Shown: positions 29,407 through 37,622, counted from the stretch's first letter. The stretch is DNA of 64,000 nucleotides from Oceanibaculum nanhaiense (GCF_002148795.1 NZ_MPOB01000012.1:27142-91141), one strand, 5' to 3'. Notes: generated from the sequence alone by a model not told the origin. Numbers and translations: made by a program.

Positions 29407-30417
29407 TCAGGGAACGAACACCACCTTGCCGAAGACCTTGCGGTCGATCAGCGCCTGCAGGCCTTCCTTGAAGTTGGCCTCGGTAAGCGGCAGCACCCGG
29501 TCGATCACTGGCAGGAGCTTGCCGTCGCGCACCATCGCCATCAGGGCTGTCTGGTCTTCCGGCGTCCAGGCGTTGGAGCCGACGATGGACATCTCGTACG
29601 ACCAGATGTAGCGGATATCCTCCTTCGGGTCGTAGCCGGCCGTGGCACCGCAGACCAGCATGCGCCCGAAGCGGCACATCACCTTCAGGCTCTTGGCCCA
29701 GGTCTCGCCGCCAATATAATTCACCACCACATTCACGCCGCCACCGCCCCAGATGCGTGGCTTGCCGTGACGTTCATGGATGGCGGCGACGAAATCTTCC
29801 TTCGAGGTGTCGATGGTCTCGTCGGCGCCGATCTCCTTCAGTTTTTCGCACTTCTCGGCGGAGCTGGCGCAGGCGATCACATAGGCGCCCGCCATCTTGG
29901 CAAGCTGCACCGCGCCTGTCCCCACACCGCCGGTTGCTCCGAGCACCAGCACCTTCTCGCCTTCCTTCACCTGGCCGCGCACCATCATCATGCGCCGCGC
30001 CGTGCCATAGGCGATGGGCAGCGAGGCCGCCTGCTCATAGCTGACGCCTTCGGGAATCGGCAGCAGGAACTTGGCATCGACGGCGATATAGTCGCAGGCA
30101 CCGCCGCGCAGCGTCTCGCCCATCTGGCCGATGCCAGGCTGGAAGGGCACGACCTGCACCCGGTCGCCCGGCCTGAACTTACCGGCCGGCACATTGGTGC
30201 CGACATCGACGATCTCGCCGGCGATGTCGCCGCCAGGGATCATCGGGAAGGGCGTCTTCAGACCGGGAATGCCATTCAGGATCATCGGGTCGAAGCCATT
30301 CAGCGCGACCGCCTTGACCTTCAGCAGGCATTCGTCAGGGCCGGCGGTCGGCGTCGGAAACTCACCATGGCTGATCTGTTCGAGTCCGCCATGGGCGCTG
30401 TAGAGAATGGCTTTCAC
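29407..30417 (-). CDS. MDR-family NAD(P)H-dependent oxidoreductase (quinone reductase/enoyl reductase type)
   Basis: 336-residue medium-chain dehydrogenase/reductase. GroES-like domain with PGGDIAGEIVDVG, Rossmann GATGGVGTGAVQLA. The catalytic-zinc Cys/His set of alcohol dehydrogenases is not evident, pointing to the zinc-independent quinone oxidoreductase / enoyl reductase / crotonyl-CoA reductase-like branch. Oddly glycine-rich segment RIWGGGGVNVVVNYIGG. Third gene of the operon; would reduce a double bond or carbonyl made by upstream enzymes. Confidence 0.83.
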   Translation of the reverse strand: MKAILYSAHGGLEQISHGEFPTPTAGPDECLLKVKAVALNGFDPMILNGIPGLKTPFPMIPGGDIAGEIVDVGTNVPAGKFRPGDRVQVVPFQPGIGQMGETLRGGACDYIAVDAKFLLPIPEGVSYEQAASLPIAYGTARRMMMVRGQVKEGEKVLVLGATGGVGTGAVQLAKMAGAYVIACASSAEKCEKLKEIGADETIDTSKEDFVAAIHERHGKPRIWGGGGVNVVVNYIGGETWAKSLKVMCRFGRMLVCGATAGYDPKEDIRYIWSYEMSIVGSNAWTPEDQTALMAMVRDGKLLPVIDRVLPLTEANFKEGLQALIDRKVFGKVVFVP

Positions 30418-30442
30418 GTTTTTCTTCCTTGTTATCGCGTGT

Positions 30443-30934
30443 TCAGGATTTGCCGGTGGGCTTGCCAGTGGGCTTATAGGCGTAGCGGAAGTCGCAATGG
30501 CTGGCGCCCTGCATCAGGGTCTGCGTCCGCTCGAACCTGATGTCGGGGTCGTAGCCCTCGCAAAAGGTGCCGTCGCGCTGGCAGGAGAGCAGGTGGCCGA
30601 TATCACCCAGCCCCATCTCCCGGTACATCTCGGCATAGCGGCAGCGCACCACGTTGAATTCGAAGCGTTCGGCATCGGCATGCTGCACCTCGACCGTGAG
30701 CGCATCTTCGGCGGTCCACAGATCGAACAGCTGGATGAAGCTCTCCAGGCTGGTGCCCTCGGGCTCGCTGGCGGCGAACTGTTGCGCCTGGGCGATGGAG
30801 GCGCGGCGCACCGATTCGCCGATCAGGGTCTGCGCCTCGGCCAGGCCATGCCGTTCCTTCGCGGTCTCATAGACCTGCTTCAGGATTTCCGCCTCGATCC
30901 GCCGGCGCTGGATGATCGGCAGGTTCTGCGACAT
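30443..30934 (-). CDS. ATC hydrolase-like protein, copy 2
   Basis: 163-residue paralogue of the protein at 24682. Shared features: N-terminal QRRRIEAEILKQVYE, GTSLESF, FNVVRCRYAEMYREMGLG, LLSCQRDGTFCEGYDP and MQGASHCDFRY; a Lys/Pro/Gly tail is unique. Starts 3 bp after the upstream racemase-like gene, so almost certainly co-translated with it. If the family chemistry holds, it hydrolyses a small heterocyclic carboxylate. Confidence 0.76.
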   Translation of the reverse strand: MSQNLPIIQRRRIEAEILKQVYETAKERHGLAEAQTLIGESVRRASIAQAQQFAASEPEGTSLESFIQLFDLWTAEDALTVEVQHADAERFEFNVVRCRYAEMYREMGLGDIGHLLSCQRDGTFCEGYDPDIRFERTQTLMQGASHCDFRYAYKPTGKPTGKS

Positions 30935-30937
30935 GGA

Positions 30938-31762
30938 TCAGCTCTTCAGCTTGGTGCGGAAAAGCCGGCCGAAGCCGGGGATATCGTCCTCGATGCCGGC
31001 CAGCCGCAGCATGTGCCAGGCCAGCGCGTGGTTGGAGGAGGTGACCGGCTTGCCGATCAGCGCCTCGGCTTCCTCGGCGATCTTGGCGACCCGCAGCGAG
31101 GTGCAGGAAACGAACACACCGTCGCAGTCCGGCAGGGAGCCGATCTTCACGATGGCATCGCGGATCGCGTCCGGCGTCATGCGCGCCACCACATCGTCAT
31201 CGGCCTCGTTGAAGCTGCCCATTACCGGGATGTTCAGGCCGCGCTCGATCAGGCTGTTACGCAGCCGCTCATTGATTTCCTTCAGATAGGGGGTCAGCAG
31301 CGCCACACGCTGCACGCCCATCGAGGAAATGGCGGCCCGTGCGGCGGTCACAGGATCGGTCACCTTCACGCCCGGCTTTACGCTGTGAATCAGTTCCGCG
31401 ACCGTATCTTCGCCGATCACCAGCGCGCCGGAGGTGCAGGCGAAGGCGATAACCTGGAAATCCGTCATGAAAGGCAGCAGTTTTGCCGCCGGCGGGATTT
31501 CCGCCTTCATTTTCATCAGGGTTTCCGGCGTGATCATCACGTCGTTATGGAGCCGCGTCGCATAGAGCGCCACGCCGTCGCGCGGCCAGATCGCCCGGAA
31601 TTCGTCCTCGATGGTCTGGTCGGTTTCCAGAACCAGCAGGCCGATGGCGGCCCGTGCGCCGATCCCGGAATCGGTGGTAAAAGGGAGATGCTCCAAATTG
31701 ATCAGTGTACCGCCTGATGTCGCATCAATTGCCGAATCCTTGTGCATCGTTACGTGATTCAT
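30938..31762 (-). CDS. Asp/Glu racemase superfamily: maleate isomerase / arylmalonate decarboxylase-like
   Basis: 274-residue enzyme with the two active-site cysteines of the superfamily: Cys109 in IAFACTSGALVIG and Cys220 in GVFVSCTSLRVA. The CTSG/CTSLR spacing fits maleate cis-trans isomerase, arylmalonate decarboxylase and EutA-like proteins rather than true amino acid racemases. Start chosen at ATG 31762 (AGG 5 bp upstream); ATG 31747 is possible. First gene of the minus-strand operon and divergent from the TRAP transporter, so it probably acts first on the imported acid. Confidence 0.8.
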   Translation of the reverse strand: MNHVTMHKDSAIDATSGGTLINLEHLPFTTDSGIGARAAIGLLVLETDQTIEDEFRAIWPRDGVALYATRLHNDVMITPETLMKMKAEIPPAAKLLPFMTDFQVIAFACTSGALVIGEDTVAELIHSVKPGVKVTDPVTAARAAISSMGVQRVALLTPYLKEINERLRNSLIERGLNIPVMGSFNEADDDVVARMTPDAIRDAIVKIGSLPDCDGVFVSCTSLRVAKIAEEAEALIGKPVTSSNHALAWHMLRLAGIEDDIPGFGRLFRTKLKS

Positions 31763-31802
31763 GAAACCTGCCCTTTTTTCGCGCGTTTTGTGTTTGACGC
31801 AA

Positions 31803-31827
31803 AAGTGTATCCACTCCACGATACAGT
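31803..31827. promoter_or_regulatory. Putative GntR operator between racemase-like operon and TRAP operon
   Basis: AAGTGTATCCA (31803-31813) is the exact reverse complement of TGGATACACTT at 35758-35768 in the gntR-dadA intergenic region. It also begins a perfect inverted repeat TGTATC-N8-GATACA (31806-31825). FCD-type GntR proteins often bind TGTATACA-like palindromes, which TGTATCCA resembles. A TTGACG hexamer at 31794-31799 may be the -35 of the TRAP promoter, so the site would overlap the promoter spacer. Confidence 0.55.
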
Positions 31828-31904
31828 TGAGGTGGGGCTCATACAAGGCCGAATGGTCGGGCCGGATGGCTGGAATCTCCCGCCCAACAGAGGAGTGCAT
31901 CACG

Positions 31905-32996
31905 ATGACAAGCCGTAGAAATTTCCTGAAGAATGTCGGGTCCGGTGCCGCTGTCGCAGGTGCGGCCGGTGCTGGCGTCATTGCCGCGCCGTCGGTCGCC
32001 AAGGCGCAGCAGACCTATAAATTCCGCCTGAATCACTTTTCCGGCGAAACCTCATTGTTCTATACACTGACGATTCTTCCCTTCGTCGAGCGCGTCAAGA
32101 AGCTCAGCGGCGGCCGGATCGAATTTCAGCCGTTTCCGGGGGGCGTGCTGTCGCCGCCGCTGGAAGCCTACAAGGCTGTTGAGGACGGTATTGCCGATGC
32201 CGGCCAGTTGACGCCGCTCTACATCGTCAACCGTGATCCGGTGAACACCTTCTATGGCGGCCATGTCGGCGGCATGCCGCCCGAGATGATGATGCACTGG
32301 CTGTACAAGGCCGGCGGCCAGGAGCTGCTGGCCGAACATCGCCGGGCGACGATGAAGCTGCATTCGATTCCGCTCAGCATCGGGCCGAACGAGATCTGGC
32401 ACTCGCATGTGCCGATCCGGACCTCGGCCGACCTGAAGGGCCTGAAGTTCCGCACCGCCGGTGCCTGGGCGCAGATCCTGAACGAGTATTTCGGCGGTGC
32501 CGCGACCACGGTCGCCGGCAGCGAGATCTACACGATGCTGGAGCGCAAGGGCGTGGACGCGATCGAGTGGTCGAGCCCGGCCGAGAACATCAAGATGGGC
32601 TTCCAGAACGCCGCCCCCTACATCATCATGCCGGGGCCGCACACCAACTGCTTCATGTTCGAGCTGATCATGCCGGTGGCCAAGTGGGATGCACTGCCCG
32701 ACGATGTGAAGTACATGATCGAGACGGCCGCCCTCGCATCGACGCCTGAAACCCTCTTTGCCTGGACCATCGAGGATCTGAAGGCGATGAAGGAGATGCG
32801 CAAGAGCAAGGCCGAGATCATCACGCCGGATCCGTCGCTGGCGGTCGATCTGCGCGAGGCTGGCCGTAAGTGGGCCTACAAGAAAGCCGAGGAGCAGACA
32901 GCCAAGGGTGATCCGTGGATGAAGAAGGTCACGGATTCCTATTACGGCTTCTACGACGACTGGGCAGAAAACGCCGTCTATCGGGCGGTTGACTGA
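31905..32996 (+). CDS. dctP: TRAP transporter substrate-binding protein (DctP family)
   Basis: 363-residue periplasmic receptor. Twin-arginine signal SRRNFLKN at residues 3-10 and cleavage near AKA-QQ (residue 37) indicate Tat export. Family features: RIEFQPFPGG, DLKGLKFRTAG with the conserved Arg for carboxylate binding, and IEWSSPAENI. Start follows AGAGGAG by 9 bp. TRAP receptors carry organic acids driven by Na+ gradients; partner membrane subunits follow at 33117 and 33619. Divergent operon suggests an unsaturated or substituted dicarboxylate. Confidence 0.88.
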   Translation: MTSRRNFLKNVGSGAAVAGAAGAGVIAAPSVAKAQQTYKFRLNHFSGETSLFYTLTILPFVERVKKLSGGRIEFQPFPGGVLSPPLEAYKAVEDGIADAGQLTPLYIVNRDPVNTFYGGHVGGMPPEMMMHWLYKAGGQELLAEHRRATMKLHSIPLSIGPNEIWHSHVPIRTSADLKGLKFRTAGAWAQILNEYFGGAATTVAGSEIYTMLERKGVDAIEWSSPAENIKMGFQNAAPYIIMPGPHTNCFMFELIMPVAKWDALPDDVKYMIETAALASTPETLFAWTIEDLKAMKEMRKSKAEIITPDPSLAVDLREAGRKWAYKKAEEQTAKGDPWMKKVTDSYYGFYDDWAENAVYRAVD

Positions 32997-33004
32997 CGAA
33001 AGGC

Positions 33005-33034
33005 GGGCGGCGTGCCGGTTCCGGTTCGCCGCCC
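33005..33034 (+). terminator. Intercistronic hairpin after dctP (attenuator)
   Basis: GGGCGGCG (33005-33012) pairs with CGCCGCCC (33027-33034), followed by CTTCCTT. Placed between the receptor and membrane subunits, it probably stabilises the dctP message and limits read-through into dctQM. The 80 bp that follow are strikingly T-rich on the coding strand and include a small palindrome AGCTT-TTT-AAGCT (33056-33068). Confidence 0.6.
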
Positions 33035-33116
33035 CTTCCTTATCCGGTGTTGTTTAGCTTTTTAAGCTCGCCGTTTCTTTTGGTTCGTTTTTTCTGGCCG
33101 TTTTTCTGGATAGTTC

Positions 33117-33605
33117 ATGACTCGATTGATCGGGCGGATCTCCGGCGTGTGCGCCGCCGCGGCCGTTCTGGCCTCCTTCGGACTGGTTGTCGTCACCATG
33201 GTCGAGGTGACGTCGCGCTATGCGTTTCACGCGCCGACCATCTGGGCGTTCGACATCTCCTACATGCTGAACGGGGCGATCTTCGTCCTGGCGATGGCCA
33301 TGACTTTGCGGCTGAACCAGCATGTCTCCATCGATGTGTTCTCCAAGGCGATGCCCGAGCGCTGGTTTCGGGTGATCGAAATCGCCGTCTTCCTGTGTCT
33401 CATCCTGCCGGCCATCAGCCTGGTGACCTATGCCGCCTGGGGGGAGTTCTGGAAGGCCTGGGTCAGCGGGGAGGTTGAGACGGTCAGCCCATGGCAGCCG
33501 AAGATATGGCCGTTCCGGCTGATGCTGGCCATCGGGCTGTCGGCCCTGTGGCTCCAGGTCCTGGCGCGGGTTGTCGCGCCGGCCGAACAATCGACGCAGC
33601 ACTGA
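33117..33605 (+). CDS. dctQ: TRAP transporter small permease (DctQ)
   Basis: 162-residue protein with four hydrophobic helices (about 10-32, 45-65, 85-105, 135-155) and DctQ features (VEVTSRYAFHAPTIWAFDIS, RLNQHVSIDVF). Poor ribosome site (GGATAG). Links receptor and large permease of the TRAP complex. Confidence 0.85.
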   Translation: MTRLIGRISGVCAAAAVLASFGLVVVTMVEVTSRYAFHAPTIWAFDISYMLNGAIFVLAMAMTLRLNQHVSIDVFSKAMPERWFRVIEIAVFLCLILPAISLVTYAAWGEFWKAWVSGEVETVSPWQPKIWPFRLMLAIGLSALWLQVLARVVAPAEQSTQH

Positions 33606-33618
33606 GAGGAACGGGATA

Positions 33619-34938
33619 ATGTCTGCCCTGCCACTCGCGGCCTGGATGTTTCCGGCTGCAATGACGCTGATTTTCCTGGGTATGCCCGTTTCGCTGAGCC
33701 TGATCGTCATCGCCGTCGGGTTTTCCATCCCGTTCTTCGGCATTGATCTTGCCGGCCTGCAGCTCTATCGCTTCGTCGGCAGCGTGGCGAACAATTATGC
33801 GCTGGCCGCCGTGCCGCTGTTCATCTTCATGGGCGCGGTGCTGGAGAATTCCGGGATCGGCCGCCGCGTCTTCGAGGTGATGAAGCTGTGGCTCGGCCGC
33901 TTGCCGGGCGGGCTGGCGCTGGCCGCCATGAGCATGTGCGCGATCTTCGCTGCCGGTACCGGCATCGTCGGCGCGGTGGAGGTGATGGTCGGCCTGCTGG
34001 CGATTCCGGCCATGGTCGCCAACAAATACGAAAAATCGCTGATTTCAGGCACAATCTGCGCCGGCGGCTCGCTGGGCACCATAATCCCGCCCTCCATTGT
34101 CGTCATCATCTACGCCTCGGTGGCGCAGATTCCAGTGGGCGATGTGCTGGCGGCCGTGATCATCCCGAGCGGCATCATGGTGGCGCTGTTCATCGGCTGG
34201 ATTCTGCTCTACTGCACGATCCGTCCGCAGGCGGCGCCGCGCATCGATCCCAGCGAATTCGACATGCCGCTATCCGAGAAGCTGAAACTGACGCTGGTGG
34301 CGCTCATCCCGCCGCTGCTGCTGATCGTCGCCGTCGTCGGCTCGATTCTGGCCGGCATCGCGGCGGTGACCGAGGCTGCCGGTGTCGGTGCGGCGGGCGC
34401 CGTGCTGCTGAACATCATCTATCGCGACTTCACCTGGAAGGGGCTTTGGGGGGCCGCTTACAAGACGGTGGTGATCACCTCGATGATCCTGTTGATCGTG
34501 GTCGGCGGCACCATGTTCACCAGCGTCTTCCGCCTGCAGGGCGGCGGCACCCTCGTGACCGACCTGGTGCACGCGCTGGATCTCGGTCCGACCGGCCTGC
34601 TGTTCCTGTTCCTCGGTATCGTCTTCCTGATGGGCGCGCTACTGGATTGGGTGTCGGTGGTGCTGATCTGCATTCCGCTGTTCATGCCGTTCCTGGCGCC
34701 GGCCGGAATCGATCCGCTGTGGTTCGCGATCCTGGTCATCATCATGATCCAGACCTCCTACGTCACGCCGCCGATGGCGCCATCGATCTTCTATCTGCGC
34801 GGTATAGCCCCGCCGGATTTCCGGACGCTGGAAATGTACAAGGGCGTGGTTCCCTTCGTTGCCTGCCAGCTGTTGACCGGTGCCGTGGTCTATTTCTGGC
34901 CGGCACTGGCGCTGTGGTTGCCGGTGGTGCTGCGCTGA
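33619..34938 (+). CDS. dctM: TRAP transporter large permease (DctM)
   Basis: 439-residue polytopic transporter with the DctM pattern: FIFMGAVLENSGIGRRVFE, GTICAGGSLGTIIPPSIV, DWVSVVLICIPLFMPFL and C-terminal IIMIQTSYVTPPMAPSIFYL. Start ATG 33619 after GAGAGGAACGGG. Catalytic Na+-coupled channel of the TRAP system. Converges with the GntR gene 23 bp downstream. Confidence 0.88.
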   Translation: MSALPLAAWMFPAAMTLIFLGMPVSLSLIVIAVGFSIPFFGIDLAGLQLYRFVGSVANNYALAAVPLFIFMGAVLENSGIGRRVFEVMKLWLGRLPGGLALAAMSMCAIFAAGTGIVGAVEVMVGLLAIPAMVANKYEKSLISGTICAGGSLGTIIPPSIVVIIYASVAQIPVGDVLAAVIIPSGIMVALFIGWILLYCTIRPQAAPRIDPSEFDMPLSEKLKLTLVALIPPLLLIVAVVGSILAGIAAVTEAAGVGAAGAVLLNIIYRDFTWKGLWGAAYKTVVITSMILLIVVGGTMFTSVFRLQGGGTLVTDLVHALDLGPTGLLFLFLGIVFLMGALLDWVSVVLICIPLFMPFLAPAGIDPLWFAILVIIMIQTSYVTPPMAPSIFYLRGIAPPDFRTLEMYKGVVPFVACQLLTGAVVYFWPALALWLPVVLR

Positions 34939-34961
34939 GATGAGGGAAGCGAAGGCGCGGT

Positions 34962-35690
34962 TCAGGCGGAGGGGGCGAGGAAGATGCGGGCGACAACCTC
35001 CTTGGTGACGAGGATCGCGTGAGCCGAGCTCAGGGTGACATGCTGTTCCAGCACCCGCGCGCCGGCTTCCGGTTCGCGCCGGCGCAGATGCCCGATAACG
35101 CGGGCGTGCTGATCGAACGTCTCCTGCCGTCGCGGCTGGGTCTCCATGTCGGTGCGCCGGAAGAACCGGATGCGGGCGTTGATCCGCTCCAGGGCGTCGA
35201 TCATTTCGGGGTTCTTGGACAGCCGGGCGACCGCCATGTGAAACGCCTCGTCGGCTTCGGCCATCCGCGTCTGGGAAAAGCCGGTCGCCGGGTCCGTCGC
35301 ACTCTCCCACGGACGCACCGCTTCCTCGATCTCCAGATCGGTCGCGCGCGCGCAGGCCAGCCGGTAGGCGGCGCATTCGATGGCGGCACGCAGCTCGTAC
35401 AGCTGACGCACCGTATCGGCGGACAATTCGCGCGCGTAAAAGCCCTTGTTCGGCACGAAACTCATGAAGCCGTCGCGCACCAGCCGGTTCAATGCCTCGC
35501 GCACCGGCGTGCGGCTGACGCCCAGCCTTTCGGCGAGCTCGACCTCGTTCACCTTCTGGCCGGGGCGGAACCGGTACTCGACGGCCAGTTCCTTGATCTC
35601 CTGATAGACGCGATTGACGCTGTCGGCCGCCCGGATGCTCTTCAGGCGTGTGGGAGAAAACGCCGGATTGCTCTCGATCCGGTTATTCAT
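34962..35690 (-). CDS. GntR-family transcriptional regulator, FadR/FCD subfamily
   Basis: 242 residues. N-terminal winged helix-turn-helix with ELAERLGVSRTPVREALNRLV; C-terminal all-helical FCD ligand domain with the metal-binding pattern (DEAFHMAVARLSKN, DQHARVIGHLRRR, EQHV). Start ATG 35690 follows GGAGGA. It lies between the TRAP operon and a divergent dadA gene; shared 11-bp sites in both promoter regions make it the likely regulator of this whole block, with an organic or amino acid as inducer. Confidence 0.87.
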   Translation of the reverse strand: MNNRIESNPAFSPTRLKSIRAADSVNRVYQEIKELAVEYRFRPGQKVNEVELAERLGVSRTPVREALNRLVRDGFMSFVPNKGFYARELSADTVRQLYELRAAIECAAYRLACARATDLEIEEAVRPWESATDPATGFSQTRMAEADEAFHMAVARLSKNPEMIDALERINARIRFFRRTDMETQPRRQETFDQHARVIGHLRRREPEAGARVLEQHVTLSSAHAILVTKEVVARIFLAPSA

Positions 35691-35757
35691 TGCGGTTCCT
35701 CCAATTTGCAGGCGCTCCCTATAGACCGTCCATCGCACACGTTCAATAATGCTTCGA

Positions 35758-35773
35758 TGGATACACTTGTGTC
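35758..35773. promoter_or_regulatory. Putative GntR operator in the gntR-dadA divergent region
   Basis: TGGATACACTT (35758-35768) recurs inverted at 31803-31813. Here it forms an inverted repeat GATACA-CT-TGTGTC (one mismatch per arm pair) at 35760-35773. Its position upstream of both gntR and dadA suits autoregulation. Confidence 0.55.
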
Positions 35774-35869
35774 GACAAAACTGTCTCGACTTGGGCAATT
35801 TAAAGTGGTGTCCAGGACGAAAAGAACAATCTTCGACCGAACGGCAAAAGAGAAGGCGAGGGAAAACCT

Positions 35870-37117
35870 ATGCGGATAGCGGTTCTGGGGGCAGGCGTCA
35901 TCGGCGTCTCCACGGCTTATGAGCTGATGAAGGACGGGCATGAGGTGACGGTGATCGACCGGCTGGCGGAGCCGGCCTCGGAGACCAGCTTCGCCAATGC
36001 CGGTCTGTTCTCGCCCGGCCATGCCTATACCTGGGCCTCGCCCAAGGCGCCGAAGATCCTGCTGAAATCGCTGTTCCAGGAGGGCCAGGCGCTGCGCTTC
36101 AAACCCAGCCTGGACCCGCAGCTCTGGCTCTGGTCCCTGCGGTTCCTGCAGAATTGCACGGCGGAGAAGACCCGCATCAATACCAAGCGCAAGGTGCGGC
36201 TGTGCATGTACTCGCAAGAGCAGTTACACCGTATCGCTTCCGAAACGAAGATCGAGTATCACGGCGTGACCGGCGGTCTGCTCTATCTCTATCGCACGCC
36301 GGAAAGCTACGCGCGCGGCAGCGCCAATACCCGCATCCTCAGCGAGGAGGGGCTGGAGCTGCGCGCCATCACCCCGGACGAGGCGGCGAAAATCGATCCG
36401 GCGCTGGAGCCGGTGAAGCACAAATTCGCCGGTGCCATCTATTGCCCGTCGGACGAGAGCGGCGATGCCCGCGTGTTCACCCAGAACCTTGCGAAATATT
36501 GCGAGGGGCAGGGCGTGAAGTTCGTCTTCGATTGCGAGATTCAGGGCTTCGAACTGGCGGGCGACAAGGTCGCCGCCATACGCACCTCGACCGGCCGTAT
36601 CGAGGCGGATGGTTTCGTGTTTAGCCTCGGCGTATTCGGTCCGCGCCTCTCGAAGCAGCTCGGCGTGCGCCTGCCGATCTATCCGATCAAGGGGTATTCG
36701 GTGACGATGCCGATCGAGGGCCGCAACAACCCGCCGACCGTCGGCGGTGTGGACGAGGACAACCTCGTCGCCTATGCGCGGTTTGGTGACCGCATGCGGG
36801 TGACCGCGACGGCGGAATTCGCCGGCTATGACAAGAGCCACCAGCCGTCCGACTACACGCATATGTTGAAGGCGGTGCAGGATATCTATCCCGATGGGGC
36901 GGATTATTCGAAGCCGTTCTATTGGGCCGGCCTGCGTCCGATGACGCCGGAAGGCACGCCGATCTTCGGCGCCGGGCGCTATCGGAACATGTGGTTCAAT
37001 ACCGGCCACGGCCATATCGGCTGGACCATGGCGCCGGGCTCGGCGCGGGTGACCGCCGACCTGATCGCCGGCAAGGTGCCGGCTCTGGATTTGACCGGTA
37101 TGAGGGTGATGCAGTGA
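35870..37117 (+). CDS. FAD-dependent D-amino acid dehydrogenase (DadA family)
   Basis: 415-residue DAO-fold flavoenzyme: FAD-binding GAGVIGVSTAYELMKDGHEV at residues 7-26, IYPIKGYSVTMP and the C-terminal FAD motif GLRPMTPEGTPIFG and NTGHGHIGWTMA. Oxidatively deaminates D-amino acids (or a related amine) and feeds electrons to the quinone pool. Start follows GAGGGAAAACCT. Coupled to a thioesterase gene (TGATG overlap). Confidence 0.86.
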   Translation: MRIAVLGAGVIGVSTAYELMKDGHEVTVIDRLAEPASETSFANAGLFSPGHAYTWASPKAPKILLKSLFQEGQALRFKPSLDPQLWLWSLRFLQNCTAEKTRINTKRKVRLCMYSQEQLHRIASETKIEYHGVTGGLLYLYRTPESYARGSANTRILSEEGLELRAITPDEAAKIDPALEPVKHKFAGAIYCPSDESGDARVFTQNLAKYCEGQGVKFVFDCEIQGFELAGDKVAAIRTSTGRIEADGFVFSLGVFGPRLSKQLGVRLPIYPIKGYSVTMPIEGRNNPPTVGGVDEDNLVAYARFGDRMRVTATAEFAGYDKSHQPSDYTHMLKAVQDIYPDGADYSKPFYWAGLRPMTPEGTPIFGAGRYRNMWFNTGHGHIGWTMAPGSARVTADLIAGKVPALDLTGMRVMQ

Positions 37118-37518
37118 TGAATGAAACCGACATCCAGGCGATTTTCGATTCCTCGCCCTTCATCGCCTTCCTGGGGCTGAAGCTGGTGAAGCTGGATACC
37201 GCCACACAGGAGCTGACGGTGCGTGCACCGATGCGGCCGGAAATGGCGCGCGAGGCGGGCACCGGCCAGTGGCATGGCGGGCCGATCGCCGCGGTCATCG
37301 ACACGGTGGGCGATTTCGCGCTGGCCTATCTGGTCGGCAAGCCGCTGCCGACGGTGAATTTCCGCGTGGATTACCTGCGCCCAGCCATCGACACCGACCT
37401 GGTCGCCGTCGCCAAGGTGCGCCGCAACGGCAAGAGCGTCGGCATCGCCGATGTCGATGTGTTCAACGAGGCCGGCGTGCTGCTGGCCATCGGCCGGGCG
37501 ACCTACTCGACGCTGTGA
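37117..37518 (+). CDS. PaaI-type hotdog thioesterase
   Basis: 133-residue hotdog-fold protein: QWHGGPIAAVIDTVGDFALAY (hotdog central helix with the catalytic acid region), NFRVDYLRPA, RNGKSVGIADVDVF. Members hydrolyse aryl- or short acyl-CoA esters. Start ATG 37117 shares bases with the dadA stop, so it is co-translated. An odd partner for a D-amino acid oxidase; it suggests the oxo-acid product is handled as a CoA ester. Confidence 0.83.
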   Translation: MNETDIQAIFDSSPFIAFLGLKLVKLDTATQELTVRAPMRPEMAREAGTGQWHGGPIAAVIDTVGDFALAYLVGKPLPTVNFRVDYLRPAIDTDLVAVAKVRRNGKSVGIADVDVFNEAGVLLAIGRATYSTL

Positions 37519-37530
37519 GGCAATCATTAC

Positions 37531-37612
37531 ATCGTCACCCTCGGGCTTGACCCGAGGGTCCAGAGCGGCGGGGCCGTTCGCTGGATGGTCGGATCAAGTC
37601 CGACCATGACGA
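37531..37612. repeat. Twin-hairpin extragenic palindromic repeat, copy 1
   Basis: Hairpin 1: ACCCTCGGG-CTTGA-CCCGAGGGT; hairpin 2: ATGGTCGGA-TCAAG-TCCGACCAT; outer ends TCGTCA and TGACGA are inverted. Loop 2 is the reverse complement of loop 1. Lies between convergent genes, so it can serve as a bidirectional terminator. Second copy at 41554. Same style as REP elements widespread in alphaproteobacteria. Confidence 0.85.
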
Positions 37613-37622
37613 AGAATAAAAG

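Noticed and set aside
26923..32996. Possible ectoine/hydroxyectoine utilisation cluster (EutB-like dehydratase, EutA-like racemase, TRAP transporter)
   Set aside because: The dehydratase is on the opposite strand in a separate unit, and the diagnostic genes (EutC-type cyclodeaminase, EutD/DoeA peptidase, EutE/DoeB, MocR-type EnuR regulator) are absent.
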